A program made the position numbers and the translations under genes. From NCBI GenBank assembly GCA_026391315.1, contig JAPLDT010000005.1:1-32726 (forward strand): a stretch of 32,726 nt of DNA, in the 5' to 3' direction. A model generated the notes under the pieces. That model was given only the letters and a program-made list of their open reading frames with translations. It was not told the DNA's origin and did not search any database. The DNA is from Bacteroidia bacterium. GTDB lineage: Bacteria > Bacteroidota > Bacteroidia > Bacteroidales > Prolixibacteraceae. Below are positions 1 to 9,188 of this stretch, piece after piece (positions within the stretch are counted from its first letter, which is position 1; every line of letters starts with the position of its first letter).

Positions 1-643
1 AACGATCGTCGTTCATTTCAAGGTTATAGCCACCAGTCAAATAATAATGTCTTCTCAGCGAATAATGGCCTTTCTCCTCGAACGCAAATGAGGGCTGGTT
101 GATGTGTGTTGACGACAGAGCAAGATAATATTTTTTATGCCTATAAAAAACCCCAGCTCCAAAATCTGCCAAAACCCCATTTACCTCTTGTTTGGGTAGA
201 GATGGATCAGATCCGTCGATAAGATCACCACCCTGGGAAGTAGACCAGCCCGGACTTAAATTTTTGTTCATCAAGCCAGCAGAAATCCCGCATCCCAACA
301 TTCCCTGACCGAGTTGAAAACGATAGGCGTAGTTTAAGCTGAAAGAGACATTCTTTTCATATCCAATGGCATCTTTCACTACCGTGAAGCCTAGCCCGTC
401 TGAATTTCCAAGCAATTTGACGGAGCCGTCCGTCTGAAAAACTGTTGTTACCGGCGCACCGGGAAATCCAACCCATTGTTGTCTGTTTAGGAGCGTAAGG
501 CTGATCTCACCGGAATTTCCTGCAACTCCCGGATTAATCATCAAGTGGTTAAACATGTGCTGACTAATCTGCGGATCCTGCTGTGCACTTGCGGCGAATG
601 TACATATATTTAATAAAACCCACAAAAATCCGCGAATTTTCAT
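1..643 (-). CDS. PorP/SprF family type IX secretion system membrane protein (partial)
   Basis: The reading frame starts at the ATG complementary to 641-643 and runs off the left edge, so only the N-terminal 214 or so residues are present. It opens with a signal peptide (MKIRGFLWVLLNICTFAASA, then QQDPQ). The next segment, QISQHMFNHLMINPGVAGNSG, matches the N-terminal signature of the PorP/SprF family (QxSqymfN...NPAyAG), followed by NRQQWVGFPGAP. The family comprises outer-membrane beta-barrel proteins tied to type IX secretion and gliding, often helping to anchor secreted adhesins. The gene is the third of a minus-strand run after topA and a ureohydrolase-like gene and probably shares their transcript. 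The C-terminus and any partner genes lie outside the window. Family assignment is firm; the specific paralogue is not known. Confidence 0.85.
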   Translation of the reverse strand, partial: MKIRGFLWVLLNICTFAASAQQDPQISQHMFNHLMINPGVAGNSGEISLTLLNRQQWVGFPGAPVTTVFQTDGSVKLLGNSDGLGFTVVKDAIGYEKNVSFSLNYAYRFQLGQGMLGCGISAGLMNKNLSPGWSTSQGGDLIDGSDPSLPKQEVNGVLADFGAGVFYRHKKYYLALSSTHINQPSFAFEEKGHYSLRRHYYLTGGYNLEMNDDR

Positions 644-648
644 TTGTT

Positions 649-1776
649 TCAATAGATTTTGTTGAAGGATGACCACCATCTTTCCGGTATCTCATTCTTG
701 CATGCCTGTCGGTAATCCTTTTTGGAACAGGGTACTCTTAGCGGGAACAGATCGCAATCCGGTGAAGGAACTTCCATCCACCATCTTTTGGAGACCGGAT
801 GCTTCAGAAAGGTGACAGGATCCGGAATTCCTTCAACAGGAACAACGAAATGCAGAAAGTCGATCGCTTCATCCTGAGGTATTTCATCAATTTTCCTGGA
901 TTTTCCGTTCAAATAATACCAGGCTATCTGGGCTGCCATCATGGCTCCATTTCTTTCTGGATCCTTTTCAGGGGAGTAACCAAACAGGGAGAACCAACCG
1001 GGATTGGGTGAAAGGCCTGCATACCACGCAAGCTGACATGCCTCTTCCCCGGTTAATCCGTTGGGCGAATTTCTGACCTGACCGGGGGCTTCACACAGTT
1101 TAAGCGAACTAAAATCAAAACTAACCAGGTCCGTCTCACGAAGATAGGGTTCCATCTCCTTGATCCCATTTCTTATTTCACCCAGTGTGAAAAGCATTCC
1201 TTTAAACTCTTCAGAATAGGTCTCTTTACTCTCAGGCGACACGAAGAATGACTGAACAGCCATTACATTGACGATGGTTTCGCGGGAAAGATTGTTTAGA
1301 AATACATCGTCAAGCGTGGTGTCTTTTTGAGAAAGATTGTCAATTCGATCGTCCACAACGGATAAAATGGCATCATTTTTATCGATTCCAGCTAGAAGCG
1401 GAATGGTGAAACTCTGATTTCCACCTAAGATGAGGATGGGAATTCCCAAAGAGTGAAGCTCCTCGGCAACCATGCGAACAGCAGCCACTGTGTCACTGAA
1501 CTCCTTGCCGGATTTTACATTGCCAAGATCCACGATCCGGAATGGCGCAGAAAACCCGTTGAGTTGATACAATTGCTCCCGAATGGCATCCGGGGAATCT
1601 GAAAATGAGGTGGATGAAGTGAACCGGTCGTCTGTAATACCCAAAATGACCAAATCGGGTAATGCGGAATCATTCCAGGTTGAATTCTTCAAATGTGAAC
1701 CAAGCCGATCCTTGTCTCCTGAGAATTTTTTAACAACCGGTAATGATTTAGCTGGTGTAATGAGCTCTTTTAGCAT
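649..1776 (-). CDS. Ureohydrolase (arginase/formimidoylglutamase)-fold protein, probably catalytically inactive
   Basis: The protein has the alpha/beta ureohydrolase layout, but its metal-binding motifs are degenerate. Numbering is from a TTG 21 bases upstream of the chosen start. The GGxHS motif reads GGNQS (125-129), the DAHxD motif reads DDRID (149-153), and the SxDxDxxDP motif reads SFDFSSLK (226-233). The downstream GLTGEEA (247-253) resembles the family's conserved helix. Most Mn2+ ligands are missing, so arginase, agmatinase or formiminoglutamase activity is unlikely; a binding or structural role is inferred. The ATG at 1776 is preferred over the TTG at 1797 because an AGGA sequence lies just upstream of it. 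The gene lies between topA and a PorP/SprF gene on the same strand, only 5 bases from the latter. The fold is fairly certain; the function is unknown. Confidence 0.75.
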   Translation of the reverse strand: MLKELITPAKSLPVVKKFSGDKDRLGSHLKNSTWNDSALPDLVILGITDDRFTSSTSFSDSPDAIREQLYQLNGFSAPFRIVDLGNVKSGKEFSDTVAAVRMVAEELHSLGIPILILGGNQSFTIPLLAGIDKNDAILSVVDDRIDNLSQKDTTLDDVFLNNLSRETIVNVMAVQSFFVSPESKETYSEEFKGMLFTLGEIRNGIKEMEPYLRETDLVSFDFSSLKLCEAPGQVRNSPNGLTGEEACQLAWYAGLSPNPGWFSLFGYSPEKDPERNGAMMAAQIAWYYLNGKSRKIDEIPQDEAIDFLHFVVPVEGIPDPVTFLKHPVSKRWWMEVPSPDCDLFPLRVPCSKKDYRQACKNEIPERWWSSFNKIY

Positions 1777-1838
1777 ACGTCCTGGATTTACCGACAATAT
1801 AAAAAACTTTCAGCAATATTAGACCAAAGCAGTTTTTT

Positions 1839-4169
1839 CTACTTTGATTTTTTCTGTTTGGGCTTTTTGAGTTCGGCATCGATGATCTCTTTACAAAGCG
1901 CATAAGTCAGTTGCTCCACGTTGGTCTCTTTTTTAAGCTTAAGGTTTTGTTTTTTGTAAGAGATGTATGGCCCCCAACGACCCTGCAGAATCCGGATATC
2001 CGGATCTTCGGCAAAGGTCTTCAACAAGGAATTTGATATTTTTTCGCGGCGCTCAAGAATCAATTCTATTGCCCTGTCAATAAGCACTGTATATGGGTCG
2101 TCTACACCCTTTTTAAGGGATGCGAAGTTGGAATCGTGTTTCACATAGGGACCAAATTTTCCTATCCCTACTGTCACTTTCTTTCCTTCATATTCTCCCA
2201 GATCCCTTGGAAGATCAAATAGTTTCAACGCCTGTTCGATGCTGATGGTCTCGATACTCTGTCCTTGTTGCAGACTCGCAAAAGCGGGTTTTTCACTACC
2301 ATCTTCGGAGGTCTCACCTAATTGAATAAAGGGTCCGAACCTGCCAATTTTAGCGGATATATTTTTGCCGGATACCGGGTCTACTCCCAAAATCCTCTCG
2401 CCGCGCGCCCTTTCCGAATTGGCCAGGGCATCCTCGATCTGGCGATGGAAGGGAAGATAGAAATCGTCGATCATCTTTTGCCAAACCAGGCTTCCTTCAG
2501 CGATCTCGTCAAATTGCTTCTCAACAGTGGCTGTAAAGTAGAAATCAACGATCGGCTCGAAGTGTTTCATCAAAAAATCATTCACCACGAGACCAATATC
2601 CGTTGGGAAAAGCTTTGACTTTTCGGTACCGGCAATTTCGGTTTTCTCCTCGCGCCTTATGTTTCCTGCTTTCAGCATCAATTGGACAAATGATCGCTCA
2701 TTGCCTTCCCTGTCTTCTTTGACAACGTAATCCCTTTGCTGAATGGTTGTGATCGTTGGAGCATAAGTGGAAGGTCGGCCAATACCCAGCTCTTCCAGTT
2801 TTTTTACCAGGCTTGCCTCTGTGTATCGCGCTGGTTTTTGCGTAAAACGCTGCAATGCAAGGATCGATTCCGGCACCAGTTTCTGTTTGATAGCCAGTGG
2901 TGGCAGCAAGCCTTTCTCCTCATCCGAAAGGTTTTCTTCGTCGCTCGACTCCAGGTAAACACCCAGGAAACCATCAAATTTAAGCACCTCGCCAGAGGCT
3001 TGAAATCTTTCGGATGTATTTGATATATTAATTGTTACGTTGGTTCTCTCCAGCTCTGCGTCTGCCATTTGTGAAGCCAAAGTTCGTTTCCATATCAGGT
3101 TATAGAGTTTCTGCTCCTGAGCAGTACCTGCAATCTCTTCCTCGAAGAAATCGGTTGGACGGATGGCTTCGTGGGCCTCCTGCGCCCCTTTTGAATTGGT
3201 CTTGTAATGACGAATCTTTACATATTTTTCACCGTACGATTCGGTTATTTTCTTTTTGGCACTATTCAGGGCAGTCTGCGACAGATTGGTCGAATCGGTC
3301 CGCATGTAGGTAATCTTTCCTGCCTCGTAAAGCCTTTGTGCCACAGACATGGTCAGGGAGACAGGGAATCCCATTTTCCGGCTGGCCTCCTGTTGAAGGG
3401 TGGAGGTGGTAAATGGCGGAGCAGGGGATTTTTTGGCGGGTTTGGTGACGATGTCGCCTATGATAAATTCTGCCTTGCTGCATTTTTGAAGAAATTGTGC
3501 GGCATCCTCCTCTTTTTCAAAACGTTCGGAACAATCAGCTTTTAACAACGTCTCTTTACCCGACTTCTCGGGTACGATAAAGAGTGCGGTAACTTTGAAA
3601 TAGGGCACCGATTCTGTGTTGGTAATCTCGCGTTCGCGTTCAACAATCAGCCTCACAGCGACAGATTGAACACGGCCTGCCGAGAGGGAGGGTTTCACCT
3701 TCTTCCACAATACCGGGGAAATTTCAAAGCCAACCAGACGATCCAGGATCCGGCGCGCCTGTTGTGCATCCACCAGGTCTTTGTTCAGATGGCGGGGATG
3801 TTCGATGGCATGATGGATGGCATCTTTCGTGATTTCATGAAAGACAATGCGCTTGGTTGTTTTCGGATCGAGTTTCAGCACTTCCATCAAATGCCATGCA
3901 ATGGCCTCTCCTTCGCGGTCCTCATCAGATGCGATCCAGACAGTTTTGGCTGTTTTTGCATATTTCTTCAACTCAGCCACCACTTTCTTCTTATCTTCGG
4001 AAACGATGTAGTTGGGTTGATAGTGATTGTTCAAATCCACGCCAAAATCTTTCTTGTCGAGATCGCGGATATGACCGAAACTGGACTTAACCAGATAGTC
4101 CTTGCCTAAAAATTTTTCAATCGTTTTGGCCTTGGCGGGCGACTCGACGATAACCAGATTTTCTTCCAT
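1839..4169 (-). CDS. topA: DNA topoisomerase I (type IA)
   Basis: This 776-residue protein relaxes negatively supercoiled DNA by cutting one strand through a tyrosine link. The TOPRIM domain shows VIVESPAKAKTIEKF with Glu9 and SDEDREGEA with the acidic DxDxE triad at 82-86. The active-site tyrosine is Tyr288 in ITYMRTDST. The RRILDRLVGFEISPVLWKKV and SAGRVQSVAVRLI blocks (139-175) are typical of type IA enzymes. The C-terminal part carries repeats with GRFGPFIQLG, GKFGPYVKH and GRWGPYISY cores instead of cysteine zinc fingers, as is common in Bacteroidota, and ends in a lysine-rich tail. Length matches the family. It starts at the ATG at 4169 and is the first gene of a minus-strand cluster with the ureohydrolase-like and PorP/SprF genes. 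Confidence 0.97.
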   Translation of the reverse strand: MEENLVIVESPAKAKTIEKFLGKDYLVKSSFGHIRDLDKKDFGVDLNNHYQPNYIVSEDKKKVVAELKKYAKTAKTVWIASDEDREGEAIAWHLMEVLKLDPKTTKRIVFHEITKDAIHHAIEHPRHLNKDLVDAQQARRILDRLVGFEISPVLWKKVKPSLSAGRVQSVAVRLIVEREREITNTESVPYFKVTALFIVPEKSGKETLLKADCSERFEKEEDAAQFLQKCSKAEFIIGDIVTKPAKKSPAPPFTTSTLQQEASRKMGFPVSLTMSVAQRLYEAGKITYMRTDSTNLSQTALNSAKKKITESYGEKYVKIRHYKTNSKGAQEAHEAIRPTDFFEEEIAGTAQEQKLYNLIWKRTLASQMADAELERTNVTINISNTSERFQASGEVLKFDGFLGVYLESSDEENLSDEEKGLLPPLAIKQKLVPESILALQRFTQKPARYTEASLVKKLEELGIGRPSTYAPTITTIQQRDYVVKEDREGNERSFVQLMLKAGNIRREEKTEIAGTEKSKLFPTDIGLVVNDFLMKHFEPIVDFYFTATVEKQFDEIAEGSLVWQKMIDDFYLPFHRQIEDALANSERARGERILGVDPVSGKNISAKIGRFGPFIQLGETSEDGSEKPAFASLQQGQSIETISIEQALKLFDLPRDLGEYEGKKVTVGIGKFGPYVKHDSNFASLKKGVDDPYTVLIDRAIELILERREKISNSLLKTFAEDPDIRILQGRWGPYISYKKQNLKLKKETNVEQLTYALCKEIIDAELKKPKQKKSK

Positions 4170-4688
4170 ATTGTGAACCTAAATAACCGGTGACTGCTAA
4201 AAAACTTTGCAAATTAACGAAAATCAAAACCTAACTTCCAAGAATTTAATTCATTAAAATTAAAATTTGTCATACATCTCCTGGTAAGGAAATGAAATTC
4301 TAGCCGTTTATCAGATCATGACCTCCTCATTCTATACAAGTTAAGGAAAATTTTCGATCTTACAAAATTCATTTAAAATTGGATCATTATTCCTCTTGCC
4401 GGAAGTACAGTTCCCGATGTTGCGGGAGTAGTTTTGATTAGGAACTGTTTGAAATTGTTTTTTATCCCGTTAGAGTTTTATCTTAACTTAATGACATTGC
4501 CCGTACGGGACGGGATTTATAATTGCTGGAAGACAGAATTTGTCTTTTTTACGAATTTGATCGATAATTAGAAACGATCTAAATTGTATATTTGTTGCCA
4601 TGTAATTTGTTTAGCAAATCACCATCCTCTATTTTTGATAAGATATTAAAATAGCAACATTCTTCAATATTAATTAATACAAGTTTTT
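4170..4688. other. Divergent intergenic region between topA and frdC
   Basis: No gene is supported in this 519-base AT-rich stretch. It separates the divergent topA and frdC genes and should hold both promoters. A perfect TAnnTTTG box faces frdC at 4587-4594. An imperfect minus-strand box for topA (CAAATTAA on the plus strand, 4210-4217) is possible. The stretch at about 4405-4516 is rich in CCCG/CGGG palindromes, including the perfect palindrome CCCGTACGGG at 4500-4509 and the pair ATCCCGT (4464-4470) with ACGGGAT (4510-4516). These could be an operator or a small repeat element. Confidence 0.6.
4587..4594 (+). promoter_or_regulatory. Bacteroidota -7 box upstream of frdC
   Basis: TATATTTG matches the TAnnTTTG -7 consensus exactly and lies about 95 bases before the frdC ATG. 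A TTTG at 4556-4559 is spaced 27 bases away, longer than the usual 19-20, so the -33 element is uncertain. Confidence 0.5.
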
Positions 4689-5369
4689 ATGAGCAGTTTC
4701 ATGAGCGCCTCAATAGGGCGTAAATTTTTCATGAGTATCACAGGGCTCTTCCTGATCTCATTTCTCGTCATCCATCTCACTTTGAATCTGTTTCTGACTT
4801 TCGATGATTCCGGGGTACTTTTTAACCTGGCTGCCCATTTCATGGCTACCAATCCTTTCATCAGAATCATGGAGCCTTTGCTGGCCCTTGGTTTCGTAGT
4901 TCATATTATATGGTCGGGTTGGATTACGCTGGAGAACATGAGAGCCCGTCCTCAAAAATATGAATACGGCGACCAGCAACTGAGTTGGTGGGTCCCCTCT
5001 AAAAACATGTTTATCTTGGGAAGTATGGTCCTAATTTTCCTGGTCATCCATCTTTCTAATTTTTATATCAAGATGAAGTTTACAGGAGATCCGCTGTTGA
5101 ACAATGTAAATATAGGTGGTATTGAGATGCACAACGCCTATGCATTGGTGAGTAACCTGTTTCTGAATCGGGGATATGACCTGTTGTACATTGCCGGAGG
5201 TATACTGGTTGGTCTTCACATCTCGCATGGCTTCTGGAGCGCTTTCCAAACCATAGGATTCAGCAACCAGATCTGGCTGAAAAGGCTGAAAGCGGTAGCC
5301 ATCACGGTAGGGATTATTTTCGCTGTTGGATTCTCCTACATCCCAATTTACTTCATGATTAAATTCTAA
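4689..5369 (+). CDS. frdC: Succinate dehydrogenase/fumarate reductase cytochrome b subunit
   Basis: This 226-residue integral membrane subunit anchors the flavoprotein and iron-sulfur subunits and passes electrons between menaquinone and the complex through heme b. Five hydrophobic helices are visible, beginning near residues 12-35 (ITGLFLISFLVIHLTLNLFL), 60-85, 98-123, 155-180 and 197-222. Several helices contain histidines suited to heme ligation (VIHLTLN, VVHIIWSG, VIHLSNF, LHISHGFW). This is the single-peptide, di-heme type B layout found in Bacteroidota. The gene is first in the operon, with frdA 24 bases downstream. Whether the enzyme runs as succinate dehydrogenase or fumarate reductase cannot be read from the sequence. 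Confidence 0.93.
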   Translation: MSSFMSASIGRKFFMSITGLFLISFLVIHLTLNLFLTFDDSGVLFNLAAHFMATNPFIRIMEPLLALGFVVHIIWSGWITLENMRARPQKYEYGDQQLSWWVPSKNMFILGSMVLIFLVIHLSNFYIKMKFTGDPLLNNVNIGGIEMHNAYALVSNLFLNRGYDLLYIAGGILVGLHISHGFWSAFQTIGFSNQIWLKRLKAVAITVGIIFAVGFSYIPIYFMIKF

Positions 5370-5393
5370 ACTGAACTTCAAAGCTTCCAAGAT

Positions 5394-7334
5394 ATGAGCA
5401 CACTGAATTCAAAAATACCCGCCGGACCGATTGCCGAAAAATGGTCAAGCCACAAGGAAAAGATTAAAGTTGTAAGTCCGGCGAACAAGCGCAAACTCGA
5501 TGTAATCGTTGTAGGTACCGGTCTGGCCGGAGCCTCTGCAGCTGCCTCTCTGGCCGAACTTGGCTATAATGTGACTGCTTTCTGTTACCAGGATAGTCCC
5601 AGAAGGGCGCACTCAATCGCTGCCCAGGGCGGGATCAATGCGGCAAAAAACTACCAGAATGACAATGATTCTGTCTATCGTCTTTTCTACGACACCATCA
5701 AAGGAGGCGACTACCGTGCCCGCGAAGCCAACGTTCACCGTTTGGCTGAGGTCTCACCAAACATCATCGACCAGTGTGTTGCACAAGGTGTTCCATTTGC
5801 ACGCGAATACGGCGGCACCCTCTCGAACCGCTCTTTCGGCGGGGTATTGGTAAGCCGTACTTTCTACGCACGCGGTCAGACAGGTCAGCAACTGTTGCTG
5901 GGAGCCTACTCCGCACTCAACCGCCAGATCAATGAGGGTACAGTAAAAATGCATACCCGCCACGAAATGCTGGATCTTGTTGTCATTGATGGGAAAGCCC
6001 GTGGCATCATTGCACGCGACATGGTTACAGGAGAGGTCAAACGTTTTGGGGCACATGCGGTGGTATTGGCAACCGGAGGTTATGCGAACGTTTTCTTCCT
6101 GTCGACAAACGCCATGGGTTGCAATGCATCTGCATCCTGGGTCGCCTATAAAAAAGGGGCATTCTTTGCCAATCCCTGTTACGTACAGATTCATCCCACC
6201 TGCATTCCGGTACACGGATCACAACAGTCAAAGCTGACACTTATGTCGGAGTCGCTTCGCAACGACGGACGAGTTTGGGTTCCAAAAAAGGCCGAAGATG
6301 CTGCCAAATTGAGAAAAGGTAAGATCAAACCGAACGATATTGCCGATGCCGATCGTGATTTTTACCTCGAAAGAAGATATCCATCTTACGGAAACCTGGT
6401 TCCACGCGATGTCGCCTCCAGGGCTGCCAAAGAGCGCTGCGATGCAGGTTTTGGCGTCAACAAGGAGGGAATGGCCGTATTTCTTGATTTCAAATATGCC
6501 ATCCAAAGGCTTGGACAAGAAACGATTGCCAAAAGGTATGGCAATCTTTTCCAGATGTATGAAAAGATTTCCGATGTTAATCCGTACAAAGAACCGATGC
6601 AGATTTATCCTGCCATCCATTATGCCATGGGAGGAACCTGGGTCGATTACAACCTGATGACCACCATCCCTGGTCTTTACTCTTTGGGTGAGGCCAATTT
6701 CTCCGATCATGGGGCCAACCGGTTAGGTGCCTCCGCGTTGATGCAGGGTCTGGCCGACGGATATTTTGTATTGCCTTATACCATAGGTGACTATCTTGGT
6801 AATGAAATCATGGTACCCAAAATCAACACCAATCTTCCGGAGTTTGAGGCAGCTGAAAAGGCTGTAACAGCAAGACTTGAGAAACTATTCAACATCAAGG
6901 GCAAAACTCCTGCCGATCATTTTCATAAAAAGCTTGGTGCCATCTTGTGGGATCATGTCGGGATGTCTCGCAATGAAGCAGGGTTGAAGAAAGCCATCGA
7001 GGAGATCAAAAAACTTCGGAAGGAGTTTTATGCCGATCTGCTGGTCCCGGGAGAGCTTAAAAACGTTAATCCTGAATTGGAAAAGGCAGGTCGTGTGGCG
7101 GATTTCCTCGAATTTGGTGAATTGCTGGCAAGGGATGCCCTCAACCGCAAAGAGTCATGCGGCGGGCACTTCCGCGAAGAGTCGGCTACCGATGAGGGGG
7201 AAGCCAAACGTGATGACGAGAATTTCGCCTACGTTGCGGCCTGGGAATTCAAAGGTGTGGAAGAGGAACCAACCCTTCACAAAGAGGAGCTTGTCTTCGA
7301 GACAATTCAGTTAACCCAAAGGAGTTATAAATAA
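5394..7334 (+). CDS. frdA: Succinate dehydrogenase/fumarate reductase flavoprotein subunit
   Basis: This 646-residue catalytic subunit interconverts succinate and fumarate. The FAD-binding Rossmann motif is [19 protein letters not shown] (39-57). His73 in [15 protein letters not shown] is the residue expected to hold FAD covalently. Substrate-site blocks include HPTCIPVHG and the [10 protein letters not shown] segment with the catalytic arginine, and the second FAD block reads [20 protein letters not shown]. The frame is intact and the length is normal for the Bacteroidota type B enzyme. It lies between frdC and frdB with short gaps. Because frdB is broken, the assembled complex would lack its normal electron path unless another copy of frdB exists. 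Confidence 0.96.
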   Translation: MSTLNSKIPAGPIAEKWSSHKEKIKVVSPANKRKLDVIVVGTGLAGASAAASLAELGYNVTAFCYQDSPRRAHSIAAQGGINAAKNYQNDNDSVYRLFYDTIKGGDYRAREANVHRLAEVSPNIIDQCVAQGVPFAREYGGTLSNRSFGGVLVSRTFYARGQTGQQLLLGAYSALNRQINEGTVKMHTRHEMLDLVVIDGKARGIIARDMVTGEVKRFGAHAVVLATGGYANVFFLSTNAMGCNASASWVAYKKGAFFANPCYVQIHPTCIPVHGSQQSKLTLMSESLRNDGRVWVPKKAEDAAKLRKGKIKPNDIADADRDFYLERRYPSYGNLVPRDVASRAAKERCDAGFGVNKEGMAVFLDFKYAIQRLGQETIAKRYGNLFQMYEKISDVNPYKEPMQIYPAIHYAMGGTWVDYNLMTTIPGLYSLGEANFSDHGANRLGASALMQGLADGYFVLPYTIGDYLGNEIMVPKINTNLPEFEAAEKAVTARLEKLFNIKGKTPADHFHKKLGAILWDHVGMSRNEAGLKKAIEEIKKLRKEFYADLLVPGELKNVNPELEKAGRVADFLEFGELLARDALNRKESCGGHFREESATDEGEAKRDDENFAYVAAWEFKGVEEEPTLHKEELVFETIQLTQRSYK

Positions 7335-7356
7335 TTGCAGAAAAAAATCTATCAAA

Positions 7357-7973
7357 ATGGCTGATATTATTCTCAATAAAATATATGTAAAGGTCTGGAG
7401 ACAAAATAGTCCAAAGGCCAAAGGACGTTTCGAAACTTATCAGGTTGAGAACGTGTCGCAGGGTTCCTCTTTTCTGGAGACCAGCTTCACATGCGCAAAT
7501 TCCATGAAGGCCAGACCATTGTAGTAGAACCTTGGCGTGCAGCAGCATTCCCTGTGATCAAAGATGTGATGGTCGATCGCTCGGCATTTGAAAAAATACA
7601 GCAGGCCGGAGGTTATGTGTCGGTGAATACCGGTGGAGTTCCTGATGGGAATGTCATCCTGATAGGACAGGATGATGCCGAAGAGGCAATGGATGCTGCG
7701 GCTTGTATCGGTTGCGGCGCTTGTGTGGCAACCTGCAAAAACTCTTCTGCCATGTTGTTTGTCGCTGCCAAGGTCTCTCAGTTTGCAAAATTGCCCCAGG
7801 GGAAAGTGGAGGCCAAAAAACGGGCCAAAGCCATGGTGGCAAAAATGGATGAACTTGGCTTCGGTAGTTGTACCAATACCGGAGGTTGTGAACTGGCATG
7901 TCCCAAAAGCATTTCAATCGCCCACATTGCCCGTCTAAACCGAGAGTATTTGACTGCCAAGCTTTCTGATTGA
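7357..7973 (+). pseudogene. frdB: Succinate dehydrogenase/fumarate reductase iron-sulfur subunit, internal deletion with frameshift
   Basis: The expected start is the ATG at 7357, 22 bases after frdA; it encodes MADIILNKIYVKVWRQNSPK and continues to GSSFLE. The homology then jumps near 7475-7485 directly to [13 protein letters not shown] in another frame, which continues to the normal C-terminus. Missing between them are about 49 codons that in the family carry the plant-type [2Fe-2S] cysteines (CREGxCGxC...C). The offset of 134 bases between the frame-0 ATG and the codon at 7491 implies a deletion of 3n+1 bases, about 145-148. The C-terminal part keeps the [4Fe-4S] motif [11 protein letters not shown] and the [12 protein letters not shown] block. 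Frame 0 stops at a TAG just past 7520. This is either a real loss or an assembly error. Confidence 0.88.
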
Positions 7974-7992
7974 CGAAAGGGTTTAATAACAA

Positions 7993-8027
7993 GTTTGAAA
8001 TGTTTGAAATGTTTGAAATGTTTGAAA
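7993..8027 (+). repeat. Tandem 9-bp repeat 3-prime of frdB
   Basis: The unit GTTTGAAAT occurs three times in full and once nearly complete, starting 20 bases after the frdB stop codon. The rest of the 299-base gap to the next gene holds no recognisable gene. A near-consensus -7 box (TATCTTCG) at 8228-8235 may serve the downstream gene. Confidence 0.8.
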
Positions 8028-8272
8028 AGCTACCGGTCCTTGAGCCTGTCGGAGGGAAATGTTTTAATCCAATAAACCCTTCAAACAATTTTTAAACCCT
8101 TTAAACTTTTTTCCAACAAATAGCCATCGCTGCCCCCCGGGGTGGCGTTTGTCGTTATCAACAGAAAATAGTTGATAACTAATGGTTCAGCCGAGAGTAC
8201 CCGGAACTTTTCTTTTTTAGGAATATTTATCTTCGCCACGACAGGTGGATATTCATCCATAAAACCGAAAAG

Positions 8273-8998
8273 ATGCCCTACAGAAGATTACCCAATACAG
8301 ACCAGGCAAGGTTAAGAGCCATCAATACTGCAATTTTGATGGGGCAGAAAAAGGCGGTCGAGGAGCTTGCTTTCTCCGTCGACACGCTAAATCGGCTTCG
8401 CACTTTCTTTCCAGGATTTGAAACCAACCTCATACACCACAAACTGGCCAGAGCCCAACAGGATAAGAACAGCCGATCTTACCTCGAAACAGCCAAAAAA
8501 GCTAGAATTTATCTTTCGCATTTCATTCAAATACTGAATTTCTCCATTCAGCGTGGCGACATGAAAGCCGATGTCCGCAACTATTACGGGATGGTAGGGG
8601 ATAAAAAATCACCATCCTTGATTCTTGAATCGGAACTACTCGAATGGGGAAAGAAAATGATCGAAGGGGAACATCAACGGGTCCTGCATGGCGGAAACCC
8701 GCTCTACAACCCATCTATCGCGGTGGTTAAAGTGAAATTTGATCAGTTTGTAGATGCCTACCATTTTCAGAAAACCCTGCAAAGCAATACTGTCCGCTGG
8801 ACCCAGAAGGTAGCCGGAATGCGCGCAGAGGCTGATGAAATCATCCTGGATATCTGGAACCAGGTGGAAGAGTATTATGCCACATATCCCGAAGATCTGA
8901 AGAGAGAGAAGGCAGCGGAATATGGTGTGGTCTATGTTTTCAGGCCCATGGAAAAACAGCGGAACGAAGTAGTTATGCGCAGTAGAATGAATTATTAG
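8273..8998 (+). CDS. Conserved Bacteroidota hypothetical protein
   Basis: I do not recognise a characterised domain in this 241-residue protein. It is soluble, with no signal peptide or membrane segment, and looks mostly helical and charged. The start MPYRRLPNTDQARLRAINTA is typical of an uncharacterised family in this phylum. Around residues 133-150 is a GGNPLYNPSIAVVKVKF segment; the C-terminal third is acidic and aromatic (DIWNQVEEYYATYPEDLKRE) and then YGVVYVFRP. The frame is clean with normal codon use, and a strong terminator follows its stop, so it is probably a single-gene transcript. A structural or DNA-associated role cannot be excluded; no function is assigned. Confidence 0.75.
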   Translation: MPYRRLPNTDQARLRAINTAILMGQKKAVEELAFSVDTLNRLRTFFPGFETNLIHHKLARAQQDKNSRSYLETAKKARIYLSHFIQILNFSIQRGDMKADVRNYYGMVGDKKSPSLILESELLEWGKKMIEGEHQRVLHGGNPLYNPSIAVVKVKFDQFVDAYHFQKTLQSNTVRWTQKVAGMRAEADEIILDIWNQVEEYYATYPEDLKREKAAEYGVVYVFRPMEKQRNEVVMRSRMNY

Positions 8999-9018
8999 AA
9001 CCTTGATTTCTTTATTAT

Positions 9019-9061
9019 ACTGCCGACTTTCCTGTCTTGGAAGTCGGCAGTCCTTGTTTTT
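9019..9061 (+). terminator. Rho-independent terminator
   Basis: An 11-bp perfect stem (ACTGCCGACTT at 9019-9029 with AAGTCGGCAGT at 9041-9051) with an 11-base loop is followed by CCTTGTTTTT. It ends the transcript of the conserved hypothetical gene. Confidence 0.9.
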
Positions 9062-9149
9062 GGCCAGATCAAATTCCGGGTATTGATCTATCCTGCTAAT
9101 ATCCGGCTTTTGGACAAAGAATCGCAGTGAATACTTGTCACAATTTAAT

Positions 9150-9157
9150 TAGTTTTG
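9150..9157 (+). promoter_or_regulatory. Bacteroidota -7 box for the LTA-synthase-like gene
   Basis: TAGTTTTG matches TAnnTTTG exactly and lies about 32 bases before the chosen ATG. No well-spaced TTTG -33 element was found. Confidence 0.45.
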
Positions 9158-9188
9158 TCACCTTAATGGCCATATAACATTGCAGAGA

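Noticed and set aside
1963-4109. Several plus-strand open frames of 60-150 codons across topA, such as 3666-4109
   Set aside because: They are antisense shadows of a complete topA gene, with no family resemblance and no start signals.
4404-4425. CCCG/CGGG inverted bases between topA and frdC as a terminator
   Set aside because: The stem is short, lacks a T-tract and lies in a divergent promoter region where no transcript should end.
7993-8027. Tandem 9-mers after frdB as a small CRISPR-like or iteron origin array
   Set aside because: Only four contiguous short units without spacers, no replication gene nearby, and similar simple repeats follow other genes here.
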